64,000 bases of DNA, from assembly GCA_004362315.1 (NCBI GenBank), contig SNWL01000004.1:620001-684000 (forward strand). Direction: 5' to 3'. Of this stretch, positions 54,086 to 63,178 are shown piece by piece. The notes beneath the pieces are model-generated. The model had not been told where the DNA came from. It worked only from the letters and a program-made list of their open reading frames with translations, and did not search any database. The stretch is from Mycobacterium sp. BK086 (lineage in GTDB: Bacteria; Actinomycetota; Actinomycetes; Mycobacteriales; Mycobacteriaceae). The number at the start of each line of letters is the position of its first letter. Position 1 is the first letter of the stretch. The translations under genes were made by a program, and so were the position numbers.

Positions 54086-55198
54086 ATGCGCGATGTGGAC
54101 CGTTGCGTTGCCGCCGTTACGTTTTGCATCGAACATCGCTTGGTCGGCACGCTCCACGATCGAATCGAGCAACGCGATGGGGTCGACTCCCTCGGCGGCG
54201 AAGCTGACAATGGCAACACTGGTGACACCGACGCTCGCGGTAATCGGGTGATCGGCCGGCGCCGCGATCGCATGCCTGATGCCGTCCGCGCGCTGCCGCG
54301 CGTGGCCGGCTCCTGCGAGATCGACGACGACGAATTCCTCACCGCCGATCCGGGCTACCAAGGCACCGTTACGAACTGCCGAAGTTATCCGACGAGCGCA
54401 GCGGATCAAGACCTCGTCGCCGGTGGGATGGCCGAAGGTGTCGTTGATCGCTTTGAAGCGGTCCAGGTCGACGACCGTCGCGGCCACTTCGCTATCCATC
54501 GGTGTGGCCTCGCGCAACAGCTCGCCGATGTGCAGGTGTAGGCCGCGCCGGTTCAACAAGCCCGTCAGTGGATCGGTGACCGATTCGTTGGCATCGTTAC
54601 GCAGAGCCCAGATTCCGAGCTGAATCCCCAGCGGAGTCGCGACCACCGGCGTCACCAGCGCGAGCGCCTTTGCGGTGACGCCCAGCGCATCCACATTCGC
54701 CGCAACACTCACTTGAGCGGCAAACGATGCCGTTACGAGCAATATCCAGACGATATGCCCAGTAAGGACTTTCGGGCCGTCGAAAAACATCAGCAGCACC
54801 GAGAGCATCGCGAAGGCGTTGAACGCGAACAAGCCCAACAACCAATTGGTGTCCAGCACCGCCACGGCGGCGATCGCGATGTCGGCCGAGATTACGAACG
54901 CAAGCGATACCTGCCGCGACGGCCAGGGCCGATAACACCACACCCAGCCCCAGAAGAGCTGCAGCAAGGCAAACACCGCAACAGCCATCTGCGACGCCGG
55001 GGTGCGCGCTGACGGCAGCAAAATCAGTAGCGACAGCACGCCGTTGAAGCCGGTGCCCATCCCGATCAGCACCTGGATCGGTCCCGATTTCGCCCGCTTG
55101 GTGAAGTACTGCACCTGCGCGGCGTAGTCGACCGGCTCACTCCACCAGTCGCGCAGATGACTGCTGAACCCGGCGAAACTACTCAGGGATGCCTGCAA
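54077..55198 (-). CDS. Membrane GGDEF protein (probable diguanylate cyclase)
   Basis: Read from TTG 55198 the product is 373 residues. Five or six membrane helices occupy about 40-195, then a GGDEF domain runs from DPLTGLLNRRG (about 209) to the end. The active site reads GGEEF and NDTFGHPTGDEVL is intact, so cyclase activity is expected. The inhibitory RxxD site reads RNGA, so product inhibition is probably absent. No PAS or EAL domain is present. The start is weak (no ATG upstream of the membrane part). It overlaps the convergent monooxygenase by nine bases. Confidence 0.88.
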   Translation of the reverse strand: MQASLSSFAGFSSHLRDWWSEPVDYAAQVQYFTKRAKSGPIQVLIGMGTGFNGVLSLLILLPSARTPASQMAVAVFALLQLFWGWVWCYRPWPSRQVSLAFVISADIAIAAVAVLDTNWLLGLFAFNAFAMLSVLLMFFDGPKVLTGHIVWILLVTASFAAQVSVAANVDALGVTAKALALVTPVVATPLGIQLGIWALRNDANESVTDPLTGLLNRRGLHLHIGELLREATPMDSEVAATVVDLDRFKAINDTFGHPTGDEVLIRCARRITSAVRNGALVARIGGEEFVVVDLAGAGHARQRADGIRHAIAAPADHPITASVGVTSVAIVSFAAEGVDPIALLDSIVERADQAMFDAKRNGGNATVHIAHSV

Positions 55199-55371
55199 GG
55201 TGTTGCTCTCAAGTCAAACGGCGCAGTGATGTATTTGAATTGACAATAACGCCTTCGGCTTAGCCAGCGATACCTCTCGGCGGGATTTTCACACGCAGAT
55301 GGCGGATCTTGCCGAGAACGCACGGTTGCTGCCGACTGATCCTCCTGGCGGAGGTGGCTATGAGATATGAG
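55199..55371. other. Gene-free stretch between GGDEF gene and tRNA-Arg
   Basis: 173 bases with no convincing coding frame or RNA fold. It must hold the promoter of the GGDEF gene and the 3' flank of the tRNA-Arg gene; no clear terminator hairpin was seen. Confidence 0.5.
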
Positions 55372-55444
55372 TGCGCCCGAAGGGATTCGAACCCCTAACC
55401 TTCTGATCCGTAGTCAGATGCTCTATCCGTTGAGCTACGGGCGC
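55372..55444 (-). tRNA. argV: tRNA-Arg (anticodon ACG)
   Basis: The 73-base tRNA begins GCGCCCGTAGCTCAACGG and its acceptor stem closes with CGGGCGC plus discriminator A. The anticodon loop CTACGGA reads ACG, the substrate of TadA, which is also encoded here. T-arm GGTTCGAATCC is present. CCA is not encoded. Gene symbol tentative. Confidence 0.94.
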
Positions 55445-55465
55445 CGTCTGTATTCAGTTGTTCGT

Positions 55466-55481
55466 GGCTGACGAATCAGCC
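55466..55481 (-). other. Six-base-pair UUCG-tetraloop hairpin between two tRNA genes
   Basis: On the minus strand GGCTGA-TTCG-TCAGCC folds into a perfect hairpin with a stable UUCG loop, placed five bases after the tRNA-Ser(GCT) 3' end. No U-run follows, so it may be a processing or end-protecting hairpin, or a partial terminator. Confidence 0.5.
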
Positions 55482-55485
55482 GCGG

Positions 55486-55574
55486 CGGAGGCGAGAGGAT
55501 TTGAACCTCCGGTCCCCTGTAAGGGGGACAACTCATTAGCAGTGAGTCCCATTCGGCCGCTCTGGCACGCCTCC
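55486..55574 (-). tRNA. serU: tRNA-Ser (anticodon GCT)
   Basis: The 89-base class II tRNA begins GGAGGCGTGCCAGAG and its acceptor stem closes with CGCCTCC plus discriminator G. The anticodon loop CTGCTAA reads GCT. A long variable arm and the T-arm GGTTCAAATCC are present. CCA is not encoded. It lies directly upstream of tRNA-Arg on the same strand. Gene symbol tentative. Confidence 0.94.
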
Positions 55575-55691
55575 TGAACTACCTGAGCGTACCGGAGCGT
55601 GGTGCAAGCCCCGGGACCGCCGATGGATGAGAGTACACAGCGGCGACGGCTCGTGGCAAAGCGATACCCGTGGCCCCCTAGACTTGGGCGA

Positions 55692-56750
55692 ATGACCGCC
55701 CGTCTGCGCCCCGAGCTGGCCGATCTCCCGGCCTATACCCCGGGTAAGACGGTGCCGGGCGCCATCAAGCTCGCCAGCAACGAGACCGTGCACGGGCCGC
55801 TGCCCAGCGTCCGCGCGGCCATCGCCGCCTCGGCCGAGACCATCAACCGCTACCCCGACAACGGTTACGTGGAGCTCAAGGAGCACCTGGCCAAGCACGT
55901 CGATTTTGCCCCCGAGCACATCGCGGTGGGCTGCGGGTCGGTGAGCCTGTGCCAGCAACTCATCCAGATCACCTCGTCGGTCGGCGACGAGGTGATCTTC
56001 GGCTGGCGCAGCTTCGAGATCTACCCGCTGCAGGTGCGCGTCGCCGGTGCCACCGCCGTCCAGGTGCCACTGCGTGACTACACCTTCGACCTGGACGCCA
56101 TGCTGGCCGCGATCACCGACCGCACCCGGCTGATCTTCGTCTGCAACCCGAACAACCCCACCTCCACGGTCGTCGACCCCGACGAGCTGGCTCGCTTCGT
56201 CGCCGCCGTACCGTCCGACATCCTCATCGCCATCGACGAGGCCTACGTCGAGTACATCCGCGACGGCATGCTCCCCGACAGTCTCGGACTGGCCCGCAGC
56301 CATCCCAATGTCGTTGTGCTGCGCACTTTTTCGAAGGCCTACGGGCTGGCCGGCCTGCGTATCGGCTATGCCGTCGGCGACCCCGACATCATCACCGCAC
56401 TGGGCAAGGTCTACGTACCCTTCACCGCCACCACCGTCTCGCAGGCCGCCGCGATCGCCTCGGTCAACGCCGCCGACGAGCTACTGGCCCGCACCGACGC
56501 CGTTGTCGACGAGCGCCGCCGGGTCTGCGCCGCGCTGAGCGAACTGGGCTACAGCTTCCCGCCGTCGCAGGCCAACTTCGTCTGGCTGCCGCTGTCCCCC
56601 GAACAGACGCCCGACTTCGTCGAGCAGGCCGCCGACGCCCGGGTACTGGTGCGGCCCTACGGCACCGACGGTGTCCGGGTGACGATCGGCGCTCCCGAGG
56701 AGAACGACACGTTCCTGGCATTCGCGAGGGCGTGGATCGCTAACCGCTGA
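55692..56750 (+). CDS. hisC2: Histidinol-phosphate/aromatic aminotransferase HisC2
   Basis: From ATG 55692 the product is 352 residues, the size of mycobacterial HisC2. The fold-type I PLP enzyme has KLASNETVHGP, the cofactor contacts FVCNPNNPT and IDEAYVEYI, and the Schiff-base lysine K215 in LRTFSKAYGLAGLRIGY. It transaminates histidinol phosphate or, as shown for related actinobacterial enzymes, phenylalanine and other aromatics. It corresponds to Rv3772. Overlaps the convergent gene by 11 bases. Confidence 0.93.
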   Translation: MTARLRPELADLPAYTPGKTVPGAIKLASNETVHGPLPSVRAAIAASAETINRYPDNGYVELKEHLAKHVDFAPEHIAVGCGSVSLCQQLIQITSSVGDEVIFGWRSFEIYPLQVRVAGATAVQVPLRDYTFDLDAMLAAITDRTRLIFVCNPNNPTSTVVDPDELARFVAAVPSDILIAIDEAYVEYIRDGMLPDSLGLARSHPNVVVLRTFSKAYGLAGLRIGYAVGDPDIITALGKVYVPFTATTVSQAAAIASVNAADELLARTDAVVDERRRVCAALSELGYSFPPSQANFVWLPLSPEQTPDFVEQAADARVLVRPYGTDGVRVTIGAPEENDTFLAFARAWIANR

Positions 56751-57327
56751 CGGGCACCCGGCCGGTGAATGCCACAAGCCGGTCCAGCTTGGAAGCATGC
56801 GCGGCGACGTCGACCGGATCGTCGAAGCCGGCCCTGACCCTGCCCTCCGGGGTGATGATCCGCTGGGCCAGTTCCGTCACATAATCGGTCAGAGCGTCCG
56901 GTGCGTCGACCTGCCGGCCGATTGCCGACGCGTAATCCCACGCATGAACCAGGAATTCAAGCGACAGGATGGCGGCCATGAATTGCGCGGGCGCCTCATT
57001 CGCGCCGAACGGCACCGTACCGTCCAGCCCGCGCCGGTGCCAGGCATCCAGCGCGGGCCGGGCGGCGGCGACAATCTGCCGTTCCACGGAGTCGTCGGGG
57101 TTGCGCTCGGGAAGCTGTGCGCCGGCGGCACCACCCAGCAGGGTGATCGAGTTCAGCAGATGATCGGTGAGCCCTGCGACGTCGAACTCACGGCACGGCG
57201 TCTGTCTTTTCAAATCATCGGAAGCAATACCGTGGACGACGTGTTGAAGAACCTGAAGCGTCGCCTCGGCACTGGCTAGTTCGTCGGCAGGCGGAGCGTC
57301 CGGTCCCGGGGTGAGTTCGTCAGCCAT
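56740..57327 (-). CDS. Mycothiol-dependent maleylpyruvate-isomerase-fold protein (TIGR03086)
   Basis: From ATG 57327 the product is 195 residues. The DinB-like four-helix fold is marked by [22 protein letters not shown], with the first metal histidine in TDHLL, and by [16 protein letters not shown] with a second histidine. The family carries out mycothiol-dependent reactions in actinobacteria. The specific substrate is unknown. It is divergent from cysK, whose product supplies the cysteine needed for mycothiol. Confidence 0.85.
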   Translation of the reverse strand: MADELTPGPDAPPADELASAEATLQVLQHVVHGIASDDLKRQTPCREFDVAGLTDHLLNSITLLGGAAGAQLPERNPDDSVERQIVAAARPALDAWHRRGLDGTVPFGANEAPAQFMAAILSLEFLVHAWDYASAIGRQVDAPDALTDYVTELAQRIITPEGRVRAGFDDPVDVAAHASKLDRLVAFTGRVPVSG

Positions 57328-57396
57328 GCCCCAACCGTACGACTGGGCGCCGACAGAATAGTGTTCGTTGGAGTACACCGAGAAGGGACGCGCAGC

Positions 57397-58332
57397 ATGG
57401 GCAAGATCTATGACAACGTCACCGAGCTGATCGGCCGTACGCCGCTGGTCCGACTCAACCGATTGACCGAGGGCCTCGACGCCCAGGTCGCGGTCAAGCT
57501 CGAGTTCTACAACCCGGCCAACAGCGTCAAGGACCGGATCGGTGTTGCGATCATCGACGCGGCCGAGGCCTCAGGGGAACTGAAGCCAGGCGGCACCATC
57601 GTCGAGGCCACCAGCGGCAACACCGGTATCGCGCTGGCGATGGTCGGCGCGGCGCGCGGCTACAAGGTGATCCTGACCATGCCGGAGACGATGTCCACCG
57701 AGCGTCGGGTCATGCTGCGCGCGTACGGCGCCGAGATCGTCCTCACCCCCGGTTCGGAGGGCATGGCCGGCGCGGTGGAACGGGCCAAGCAGATCATCGC
57801 CGAGACCGACAACGCGGTCTCGGCGAACCAGTTCGCGAACCCGGCCAACCCGGCGATCCACGAGAAGACCACGGCCGAAGAGGTGTGGGCCGACACCGAC
57901 GGCGAGATCGACATCTTCGTGGCCGGTATCGGCACCGGCGGCACGCTCACCGGGGTGGGCCACGTCCTGCGGGAGCGCAAGCCTAGCGTTCAGATCGTCG
58001 GGGTCGAGCCGAAGGACTCCCCGCTGCTGACCGAGGGCGTCGCCGGACCGCACAAGATCCAGGGCATGGGTGCCAACTTCATTCCCGAGGTACTCGATCG
58101 TGAGGTCTACGACGAGATCATCGACGTCGAACTCGACGCCGCTGTTCAGGTGGCCAGGGATCTGGGCACCCAGGAAGGCATCCTCGGCGGCATCTCGTCG
58201 GGCGCGATCGTCTGGGCGGCACTGGAACTCGCCAAGCGTCCGGAGAACGCGGGCAAGCTCATCGTCGCGGTGGTCTGCGACTTCGGCGAGCGCTACATCT
58301 CCACCGTGCTCTACGAACACATCAGGGACTGA
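57397..58332 (+). CDS. cysK: Cysteine synthase (O-acetylserine sulfhydrylase)
   Basis: The 311-residue PLP enzyme forms cysteine from O-acetylserine and sulfide. [11 protein letters not shown] holds the PLP lysine K45, TSGNTGIA binds substrate, and [13 protein letters not shown] binds the phosphate. The GAAGGGA ribosome site lies just upstream. The cysE gene follows after four bases, so enzyme and acetyl-donor supplier are made together. The C-terminus lacks the extra domain of cystathionine beta-synthase. Confidence 0.95.
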   Translation: MGKIYDNVTELIGRTPLVRLNRLTEGLDAQVAVKLEFYNPANSVKDRIGVAIIDAAEASGELKPGGTIVEATSGNTGIALAMVGAARGYKVILTMPETMSTERRVMLRAYGAEIVLTPGSEGMAGAVERAKQIIAETDNAVSANQFANPANPAIHEKTTAEEVWADTDGEIDIFVAGIGTGGTLTGVGHVLRERKPSVQIVGVEPKDSPLLTEGVAGPHKIQGMGANFIPEVLDREVYDEIIDVELDAAVQVARDLGTQEGILGGISSGAIVWAALELAKRPENAGKLIVAVVCDFGERYISTVLYEHIRD

Positions 58333-58336
58333 ATTC

Positions 58337-58921
58337 ATGGGGCTGCTGTCGACAGTTCGCGAAGACCTGACCAACGCGCGCGGCCATGACCCGGCCGCGC
58401 GCGGCGATCTGGAGAACGCCCTGGTCTACTCCGGCCTGCACGCGATCTGGTCGTACCGCCTTGCGCACCGACTGTGGGCCACGCCCGCGCTGCGCGGGCC
58501 CGCGCGAGTGCTGTCGCAGGTGACCCGCTTTCTCACCGGCATCGAAATCCATCCCGGCGCCACCATCGGCCGCCGCTTCTTCATCGACCACGGGATGGGC
58601 GTGGTGATCGGCGAGACCACCGAGATCGGCGACGACGTGATGCTCTACCACGGTGTGACCCTTGGCGGACGCTCGCTGGAGCACGGCAAGCGCCATCCCA
58701 CACTCGGCAACCGGGTGGTCGTCGGCGCTGGCGCAAAAGTTTTGGGCCCCTTGGTCATTGGCGACGACAGTGCCATCGGCGCCAACGCCGTCGTCACCCA
58801 CGACGTGCCAGCGGACTCGATCGCCACCGGCATTCCCGCCGTGGTGCGCCACCGCACCGAGAAGCAGCGGGAGCAGTTGGTGGATCCGACGACTTACGTC
58901 GATCCCGCGATGTACATCTGA
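58337..58921 (+). CDS. cysE: Serine O-acetyltransferase
   Basis: From ATG 58337 the 194-residue enzyme has an N-terminal helical part and a left-handed beta-helix of hexapeptide repeats ([31 protein letters not shown], read in parts). The catalytic His is in FIDHGMG and the conserved [14 protein letters not shown] loop is present. It makes O-acetylserine for CysK. The short N-terminus is the normal actinobacterial form. The C-terminal end (DPAMYI) finishes in Ile, as CysK-binding tails usually do. Confidence 0.94.
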   Translation: MGLLSTVREDLTNARGHDPAARGDLENALVYSGLHAIWSYRLAHRLWATPALRGPARVLSQVTRFLTGIEIHPGATIGRRFFIDHGMGVVIGETTEIGDDVMLYHGVTLGGRSLEHGKRHPTLGNRVVVGAGAKVLGPLVIGDDSAIGANAVVTHDVPADSIATGIPAVVRHRTEKQREQLVDPTTYVDPAMYI

Positions 58922-59010
58922 CGCTCCATCGAATCCAGCTGATCCGAACTGTCTGCTCCGGCCCTGGCCGGGATTAGCGTCTGCAGGCGCAATCCCAGCG
59001 AAAGGGCATC

Positions 59011-60468
59011 ATGTCGAACCAAATCGAGCAATCCGGCAGCGCTCCGGCTGCAGTGGCCACGGCCGACGATCGGCCGCACCGCAAGCTCCGGGGCACGCTT
59101 GGTGTCTGGGGCATCGTCTTCGTCGTCGTGGCCGCCGCCTCACCACTGGGTGTCATCGGCGGTCCGGTGCCACTGGGGATCGGAATCGGCAACGGCACCG
59201 GCTTTCCGGCGATCTTCGTCGTCAGCACGGTGATCATCCTGCTGTTCGCGGTCGGGTTCACCGCACTGACGCCCTACGTCCCGGATGCGGGCGCGTTCTA
59301 CTCCTACATCGGCAAGGGGCTGGGCCGGGTAACGGGATTCGGCTTCGCCTTCGTGGCGCTGATCTCCTACCTGACCCTGGAAATCGCCGTCTACGGCCTG
59401 ATCGGCCAGGGCGCCCAGGCGCTGTTCAGCTCCTACGGCCTGCCGGATATCCATTGGGGCATATGGGCATTCATCGCGTTCCTGATCGTCACCGCGCTGG
59501 GCCATTTCAATATCGACTTGTCCCGCAACGTTCTTGGGGTTCTGCTGATCGGTGAAGTGGCGATCGTGCTGGCCCTCGACGCCGCCGTCATCTTCTCCGG
59601 TGGCCATGAAGGGCTGTCGACGGGCATCGTGACGCCGTCCGAAATCGTCTCGGGTGCACCGGGTCTCGCACTGCTGTTCGCAATCCTGAGCTTCATCGGA
59701 TTCGAGGCGACCGCGGTCTTCCGCGACGAGGCTCGCGACCCGCTGCGCACCATCCCCAAGGCGACCTATCTGGCCGTCATCCTCATCGGTATCTTCTACA
59801 CCGTGTCGACGTGGGCGCTGATCAGCGCGGTCGGCGACAGCAAGGCCGTCGAGCAGGCTCAGGCCGACCCCTCCGGCCTGTTGCCCGGTGCCACCGAGCA
59901 ATACCTCGGCGCGGTCGGGCTGCACATCGTCCAGGTGCTGTTCGTCACCAGCCTGTTCGCCTGCATCCTGTCGTTCCACAACATCGTCGCCCGCTACGTG
60001 TTCACGCTGTCGACCCGCAAGGTGTTCCCGGCCCAGCTCGGTGACGCCCACGAGCGGCACGGCTCCCCCCACCTGGCCTCCGGTATCGACGCGGTGGTGG
60101 TCGCCGTCGCGCTCCTGATCGGCGTCCTGTTCAAGCTCGACCCGGTGACGCAGTTCTATACCTGGCTGGCGGGCATCTCCACGGTCGGCATCACCACGCT
60201 GCTGATCGCGACGTCGATCGCGGTGCTGGCCTTCTTCGCCCGCCGCAAGCGGGCCGGTCAGCTCGAGGTGTCGACCTGGCGCGCGTTCGTCGCACCCGGT
60301 ATCGGCCTGGTCGGCCTGCTGATCTCCATCGGACTGATCCTGCAGAACCTGCCGACCCTGGTCGGTGGCTCGACACCCATCGCCATCGGCGTGGTCGCGC
60401 TGCTGGTCGCGTTCTTCGCACTGGGCGCCGGCATCGCGGCCCGGCGATCGGACGTGACCCTCGAGTGA
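59011..60468 (+). CDS. APC-family amino acid permease
   Basis: A 485-residue transporter with about twelve membrane helices. The first helix carries the broken motif VVAAASPLGVIGGPVPLGIG, and FIGFEATAVFRDEARDPLRTIPKA is the helix-6 signature of the APC superfamily. A GAAAGGG ribosome site lies six bases upstream. It probably imports an amino acid or polyamine; the ligand is not evident. It follows cysE by 89 bases, a region with a CCGGCC/GGCCGG palindrome at 58958-58971. Confidence 0.92.
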   Translation: MSNQIEQSGSAPAAVATADDRPHRKLRGTLGVWGIVFVVVAAASPLGVIGGPVPLGIGIGNGTGFPAIFVVSTVIILLFAVGFTALTPYVPDAGAFYSYIGKGLGRVTGFGFAFVALISYLTLEIAVYGLIGQGAQALFSSYGLPDIHWGIWAFIAFLIVTALGHFNIDLSRNVLGVLLIGEVAIVLALDAAVIFSGGHEGLSTGIVTPSEIVSGAPGLALLFAILSFIGFEATAVFRDEARDPLRTIPKATYLAVILIGIFYTVSTWALISAVGDSKAVEQAQADPSGLLPGATEQYLGAVGLHIVQVLFVTSLFACILSFHNIVARYVFTLSTRKVFPAQLGDAHERHGSPHLASGIDAVVVAVALLIGVLFKLDPVTQFYTWLAGISTVGITTLLIATSIAVLAFFARRKRAGQLEVSTWRAFVAPGIGLVGLLISIGLILQNLPTLVGGSTPIAIGVVALLVAFFALGAGIAARRSDVTLE

Positions 60469-60501
60469 CGCCCGCGGTCTCGCGCCGTAGCCTTCATGGT
60501 C

Positions 60502-61326
60502 ATGAGCGAGCCGTATGAATCCGTCACCGTCGACGTCAAGGACCACGTCGCCCAGGTCACGCTGATCGGGCCGGGCAAGGGCAATGCGATGGGCCCGCAG
60601 TTCTGGGCCGAAATGCCGGTGGTCTTCGCCGACCTCGACGCCGATCCGGATGTGCGGGCGATCGTGCTGACCGGGTCGGGCCGCAACTTCAGCTACGGCC
60701 TGGACCTGGTCGCCATGGGCGACACCATCGGCGGAGCGATGTCCACGGAGGTCTCGGCCCGCCCGCGCAAGGACTTCCACACCAAGCTCAAGGGAATGCA
60801 GCAGTCGATCACCGCGGTGGCCGATTGCCGCACCCCGACCATTGCCGCGGTCCACGGCTGGTGCATCGGTGGTGGCGTCGACCTGATCAGCGCAGTCGAC
60901 ATCCGCTACGCCAGTGCCGACGCGAAGTTCTCGGTGCGCGAGGTCAAACTGTCGATCGTCGCCGACGTCGGCAGCCTTGCCCGGCTGCCCTACATCCTGT
61001 CCGACGGGCATTTGCGCGAATTGGCCTTGACCGGCAAGGACATTGACGCCGCTCGGGCCGAGAAGATCGGCCTGGTCAATGACGTCTACCCCGACGCCGA
61101 GGCCACACTGGCCGCCGCACACGAGACAGCTGCCGAGATCGCCGCGAATTCACCTCTGGTGACGGGCGGCATCAAGGATGTTCTCGACGAGCAGCGCACT
61201 GCAGACGTGGCGGCCAGTCTGCGCTACGTTGCCGCGTGGAACTCGGCGTTCCTGCCGTCCAAGGACCTGTCCGAGGGCATCTCGGCGATGTTCGGCAAGC
61301 GCAAGCCGGAATTCACCGGCGAATAG
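60502..61326 (+). CDS. echA21: Crotonase-fold dienoyl-CoA isomerase, EchA21-like
   Basis: The ATG at 60502 gives 274 residues, the length I recall for EchA21 (Rv3774); an ATG two codons earlier is possible. Three acidic residues placed as in rat delta3,5-delta2,4-dienoyl-CoA isomerase (ECH1) are present: Asp in IGGGVDLIS, Glu in SVREVKLS and Asp in IVADVGSL. Around them DIRYASADAKF and the late region (SLRYVAAWNSAFLPSKDL) also follow ECH1. It should therefore isomerise dienoyl-CoAs in unsaturated fatty acid oxidation. Hydration is less likely. Confidence 0.88.
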   Translation: MSEPYESVTVDVKDHVAQVTLIGPGKGNAMGPQFWAEMPVVFADLDADPDVRAIVLTGSGRNFSYGLDLVAMGDTIGGAMSTEVSARPRKDFHTKLKGMQQSITAVADCRTPTIAAVHGWCIGGGVDLISAVDIRYASADAKFSVREVKLSIVADVGSLARLPYILSDGHLRELALTGKDIDAARAEKIGLVNDVYPDAEATLAAAHETAAEIAANSPLVTGGIKDVLDEQRTADVAASLRYVAAWNSAFLPSKDLSEGISAMFGKRKPEFTGE

Positions 61327-61329
61327 CCG

Positions 61330-61620
61330 CTACTTTCCGGCTTTGATCGCCGGTACAGCTTTCGTGACGGCCAGGGCTGTGGGCTCGTCAGCGGGCTGAG
61401 TGGTCGTCGTCGCGCCCATGTTCATGCCGGCGACGGCGGGCGAGGAGTAGGCCGGGAATTTCGTCTCGTCGCCCGAGTCCGCGGTGTGGGTTAGCGACGC
61501 CGGAGCCGGATGGGTCAGCCCGAACAGGCCGAGTACGGCGATCGCGCCGCCACCCACAACGGTACCCAGCAACCTTTTATCCAAAGCCAAGCTTTTCCGA
61601 AGCTTCTTGGGGGAGGACAT
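61330..61620 (-). CDS. Small single-pass membrane or secreted protein
   Basis: From ATG 61620 the product is 96 residues: a basic N-terminus (SSPKKLRKSLALDKRLL), one hydrophobic helix (GTVVGGGAIAVLGLFGLTHPAPA, about 21-43), and a Thr/Ala-rich outer tail without cysteine. AAAGG lies about 11 bases upstream. It is convergent with echA21 (three-base gap). No family recognised. Confidence 0.65.
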   Translation of the reverse strand: MSSPKKLRKSLALDKRLLGTVVGGGAIAVLGLFGLTHPAPASLTHTADSGDETKFPAYSSPAVAGMNMGATTTTQPADEPTALAVTKAVPAIKAGK

Positions 61621-61790
61621 GTTGACCAGCACCTTTCAGGATCTTTTCGCGTAACGACACCCACCTGGACCACTAATCGCACATGGTCCAGGCAACTATT
61701 CGAACGCCTTCAATCCTTTGTATGCCCGAAGCACACCGAAAAGCACGTGTCCCAAGGTGATCCACAGAAGTCCTGATCCCGGTCCACAGC

Positions 61791-62576
61791 TCATAGACAG
61801 ATGCGCTGGGTCACCGAGGCGATGGTCGCCCGCAGTGTTCCCCCGTCCGAAGCGGCCATGCGGACCGCCCATCCCGCCCCATTGGGCAGGTCGCTCACCG
61901 CGAGGTGGACACGGCTGTCACCGGTGAGCACATTCAGCGATTCAAGATCTCGCGGCAGTGCCGCCGTCACAGTGTCGAACTCGCCGGCAAGATAGACGGT
62001 GCCGAAAGCCGTTGGGGCATTGCGGACCCGGGGCATCGTCTCGAGCATCTGAGCGTCGTTGGTGAGAAGAGTTCCGTCCGGCGCAGTGACGGCGACGGTC
62101 GACTCGTAGCAGCCGAATGACTCGTCGGTGAGGTCGGGATGGAGCACGACGGCGTCGACGACCAGCGCCCGACCACCCGGCGCGACACTGATCTCCGTGC
62201 GCTGCCGGTACCGCGCGTGCGCAGTGAGGATCCGCGGTGACGGGTCGAACAGCAGCCGGCTGCTCGCGTCGACCACCAGGCGGGTGTCCTCGACCGCCGG
62301 CTCACCGCCGGGAACGCCGCTGACAACTGTCGCGCCCTGGCCTCGCACCACCGCGTACCCGTTGTCGACCACCTCGATCCGCTGTTTGACGACATCGCCG
62401 GGAATGATCGTGCCCGCGCAGTTCTGCACCGTCACCGACCCCACGCCGGTGCGCGTCGGGTCGGCGAAGACACGCCCGATCATCAGCGGCCACCGGTAGC
62501 GGCGCCGGATCAGGTTGGTGCCCGCACCGACGTTGGCGAACCTGAGGTCCAGGGCATGACCGCACCCGCTGCTCAC
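61791..62576 (-). CDS. ureD: Urease accessory protein UreD
   Basis: The GTG at 62576 overlaps the ureG stop as GTGA; 261 residues. The scaffold pattern of UreD/UreH is present: [70 protein letters not shown] and CYESTVAV. It helps load nickel into urease. It is the last gene of the urease operon; 170 bases beyond it precede the next gene. Confidence 0.88.
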   Translation of the reverse strand: MSSGCGHALDLRFANVGAGTNLIRRRYRWPLMIGRVFADPTRTGVGSVTVQNCAGTIIPGDVVKQRIEVVDNGYAVVRGQGATVVSGVPGGEPAVEDTRLVVDASSRLLFDPSPRILTAHARYRQRTEISVAPGGRALVVDAVVLHPDLTDESFGCYESTVAVTAPDGTLLTNDAQMLETMPRVRNAPTAFGTVYLAGEFDTVTAALPRDLESLNVLTGDSRVHLAVSDLPNGAGWAVRMAASDGGTLRATIASVTQRICL

Positions 62577-63178
62577 ACAAACAACACTTCGTGTTCGAGC
62601 ATCTCGATCAGCGCTTCGATTCCCTCGCCGCTGCGCGCATTGGTGGTGAGAACCGGTCGACCGCCGCGGACCTCGCTGGCCTCCTCGAGCATCATCGGCA
62701 GATCGACGCATACATGGGGAGCGAGATCAATCTTGTTGACCACCAATAGATCACACCGCAGGACGCCGGGTCCTCGCTTGCGCGGTATGTCGTCCCCGCC
62801 CGCGACGTCGATCACGAACATCCAGTAGTCGACCAAGTCCCGGGAGAACGTCGACGCGAGGTTGTCACCACCGGACTCGAGCAGCATCAGCTCGGTGTCG
62901 GGGAAGGCCGCTTCCAGGTCGTCTGCGGCGGCGATGTTCAACGACGGGTCCTCGCGGATGACGGTGTGCGGGCAGCCGCCCGCCTCGACAGCCCGCACTC
63001 GCAGCGGGTCGATCAGCCCGGAGCGGCGGATCCGCTCGGCGTCCTCGGCCGTGACCAGATCGTTGGTGATCACCGAGATCGAACGCCCGCGCCGTGCGAA
63101 TCCCACGAGCAAGGCCTCGATGATGGCGGTCTTGCCCGATCCGACCGGCCCGCCGATACCGATCCGCGCGGCTTTCAT
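62573..63178 (-). CDS. ureG: Urease accessory GTPase UreG
   Basis: This 201-residue SIMIBI GTPase delivers nickel to the urease maturation complex. P-loop [16 protein letters not shown] (9-24), the metal motif CPHT ([11 protein letters not shown]), [16 protein letters not shown] and the guanine-specificity NKIDL are all present. The start overlaps the ureC stop by four bases (ATGA), with no ureF between them. The stop overlaps the ureD start. Confidence 0.95.
   Translation of the reverse strand: MKAARIGIGGPVGSGKTAIIEALLVGFARRGRSISVITNDLVTAEDAERIRRSGLIDPLRVRAVEAGGCPHTVIREDPSLNIAAADDLEAAFPDTELMLLESGGDNLASTFSRDLVDYWMFVIDVAGGDDIPRKRGPGVLRCDLLVVNKIDLAPHVCVDLPMMLEEASEVRGGRPVLTTNARSGEGIEALIEMLEHEVLFV

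Noticed and set aside
58958-58971. CCGGCC/GGCCGG palindrome after cysE as a terminator
   Set aside because: The loop is two to four bases and no T-run follows; in GC-rich DNA this is weak evidence.
59140-61122. A long minus-strand open frame of about 660 codons opposite the permease and EchA21 genes
   Set aside because: Composition is Asp/Gln/Arg/His-rich without motifs, and the plus strand carries two well-supported genes.
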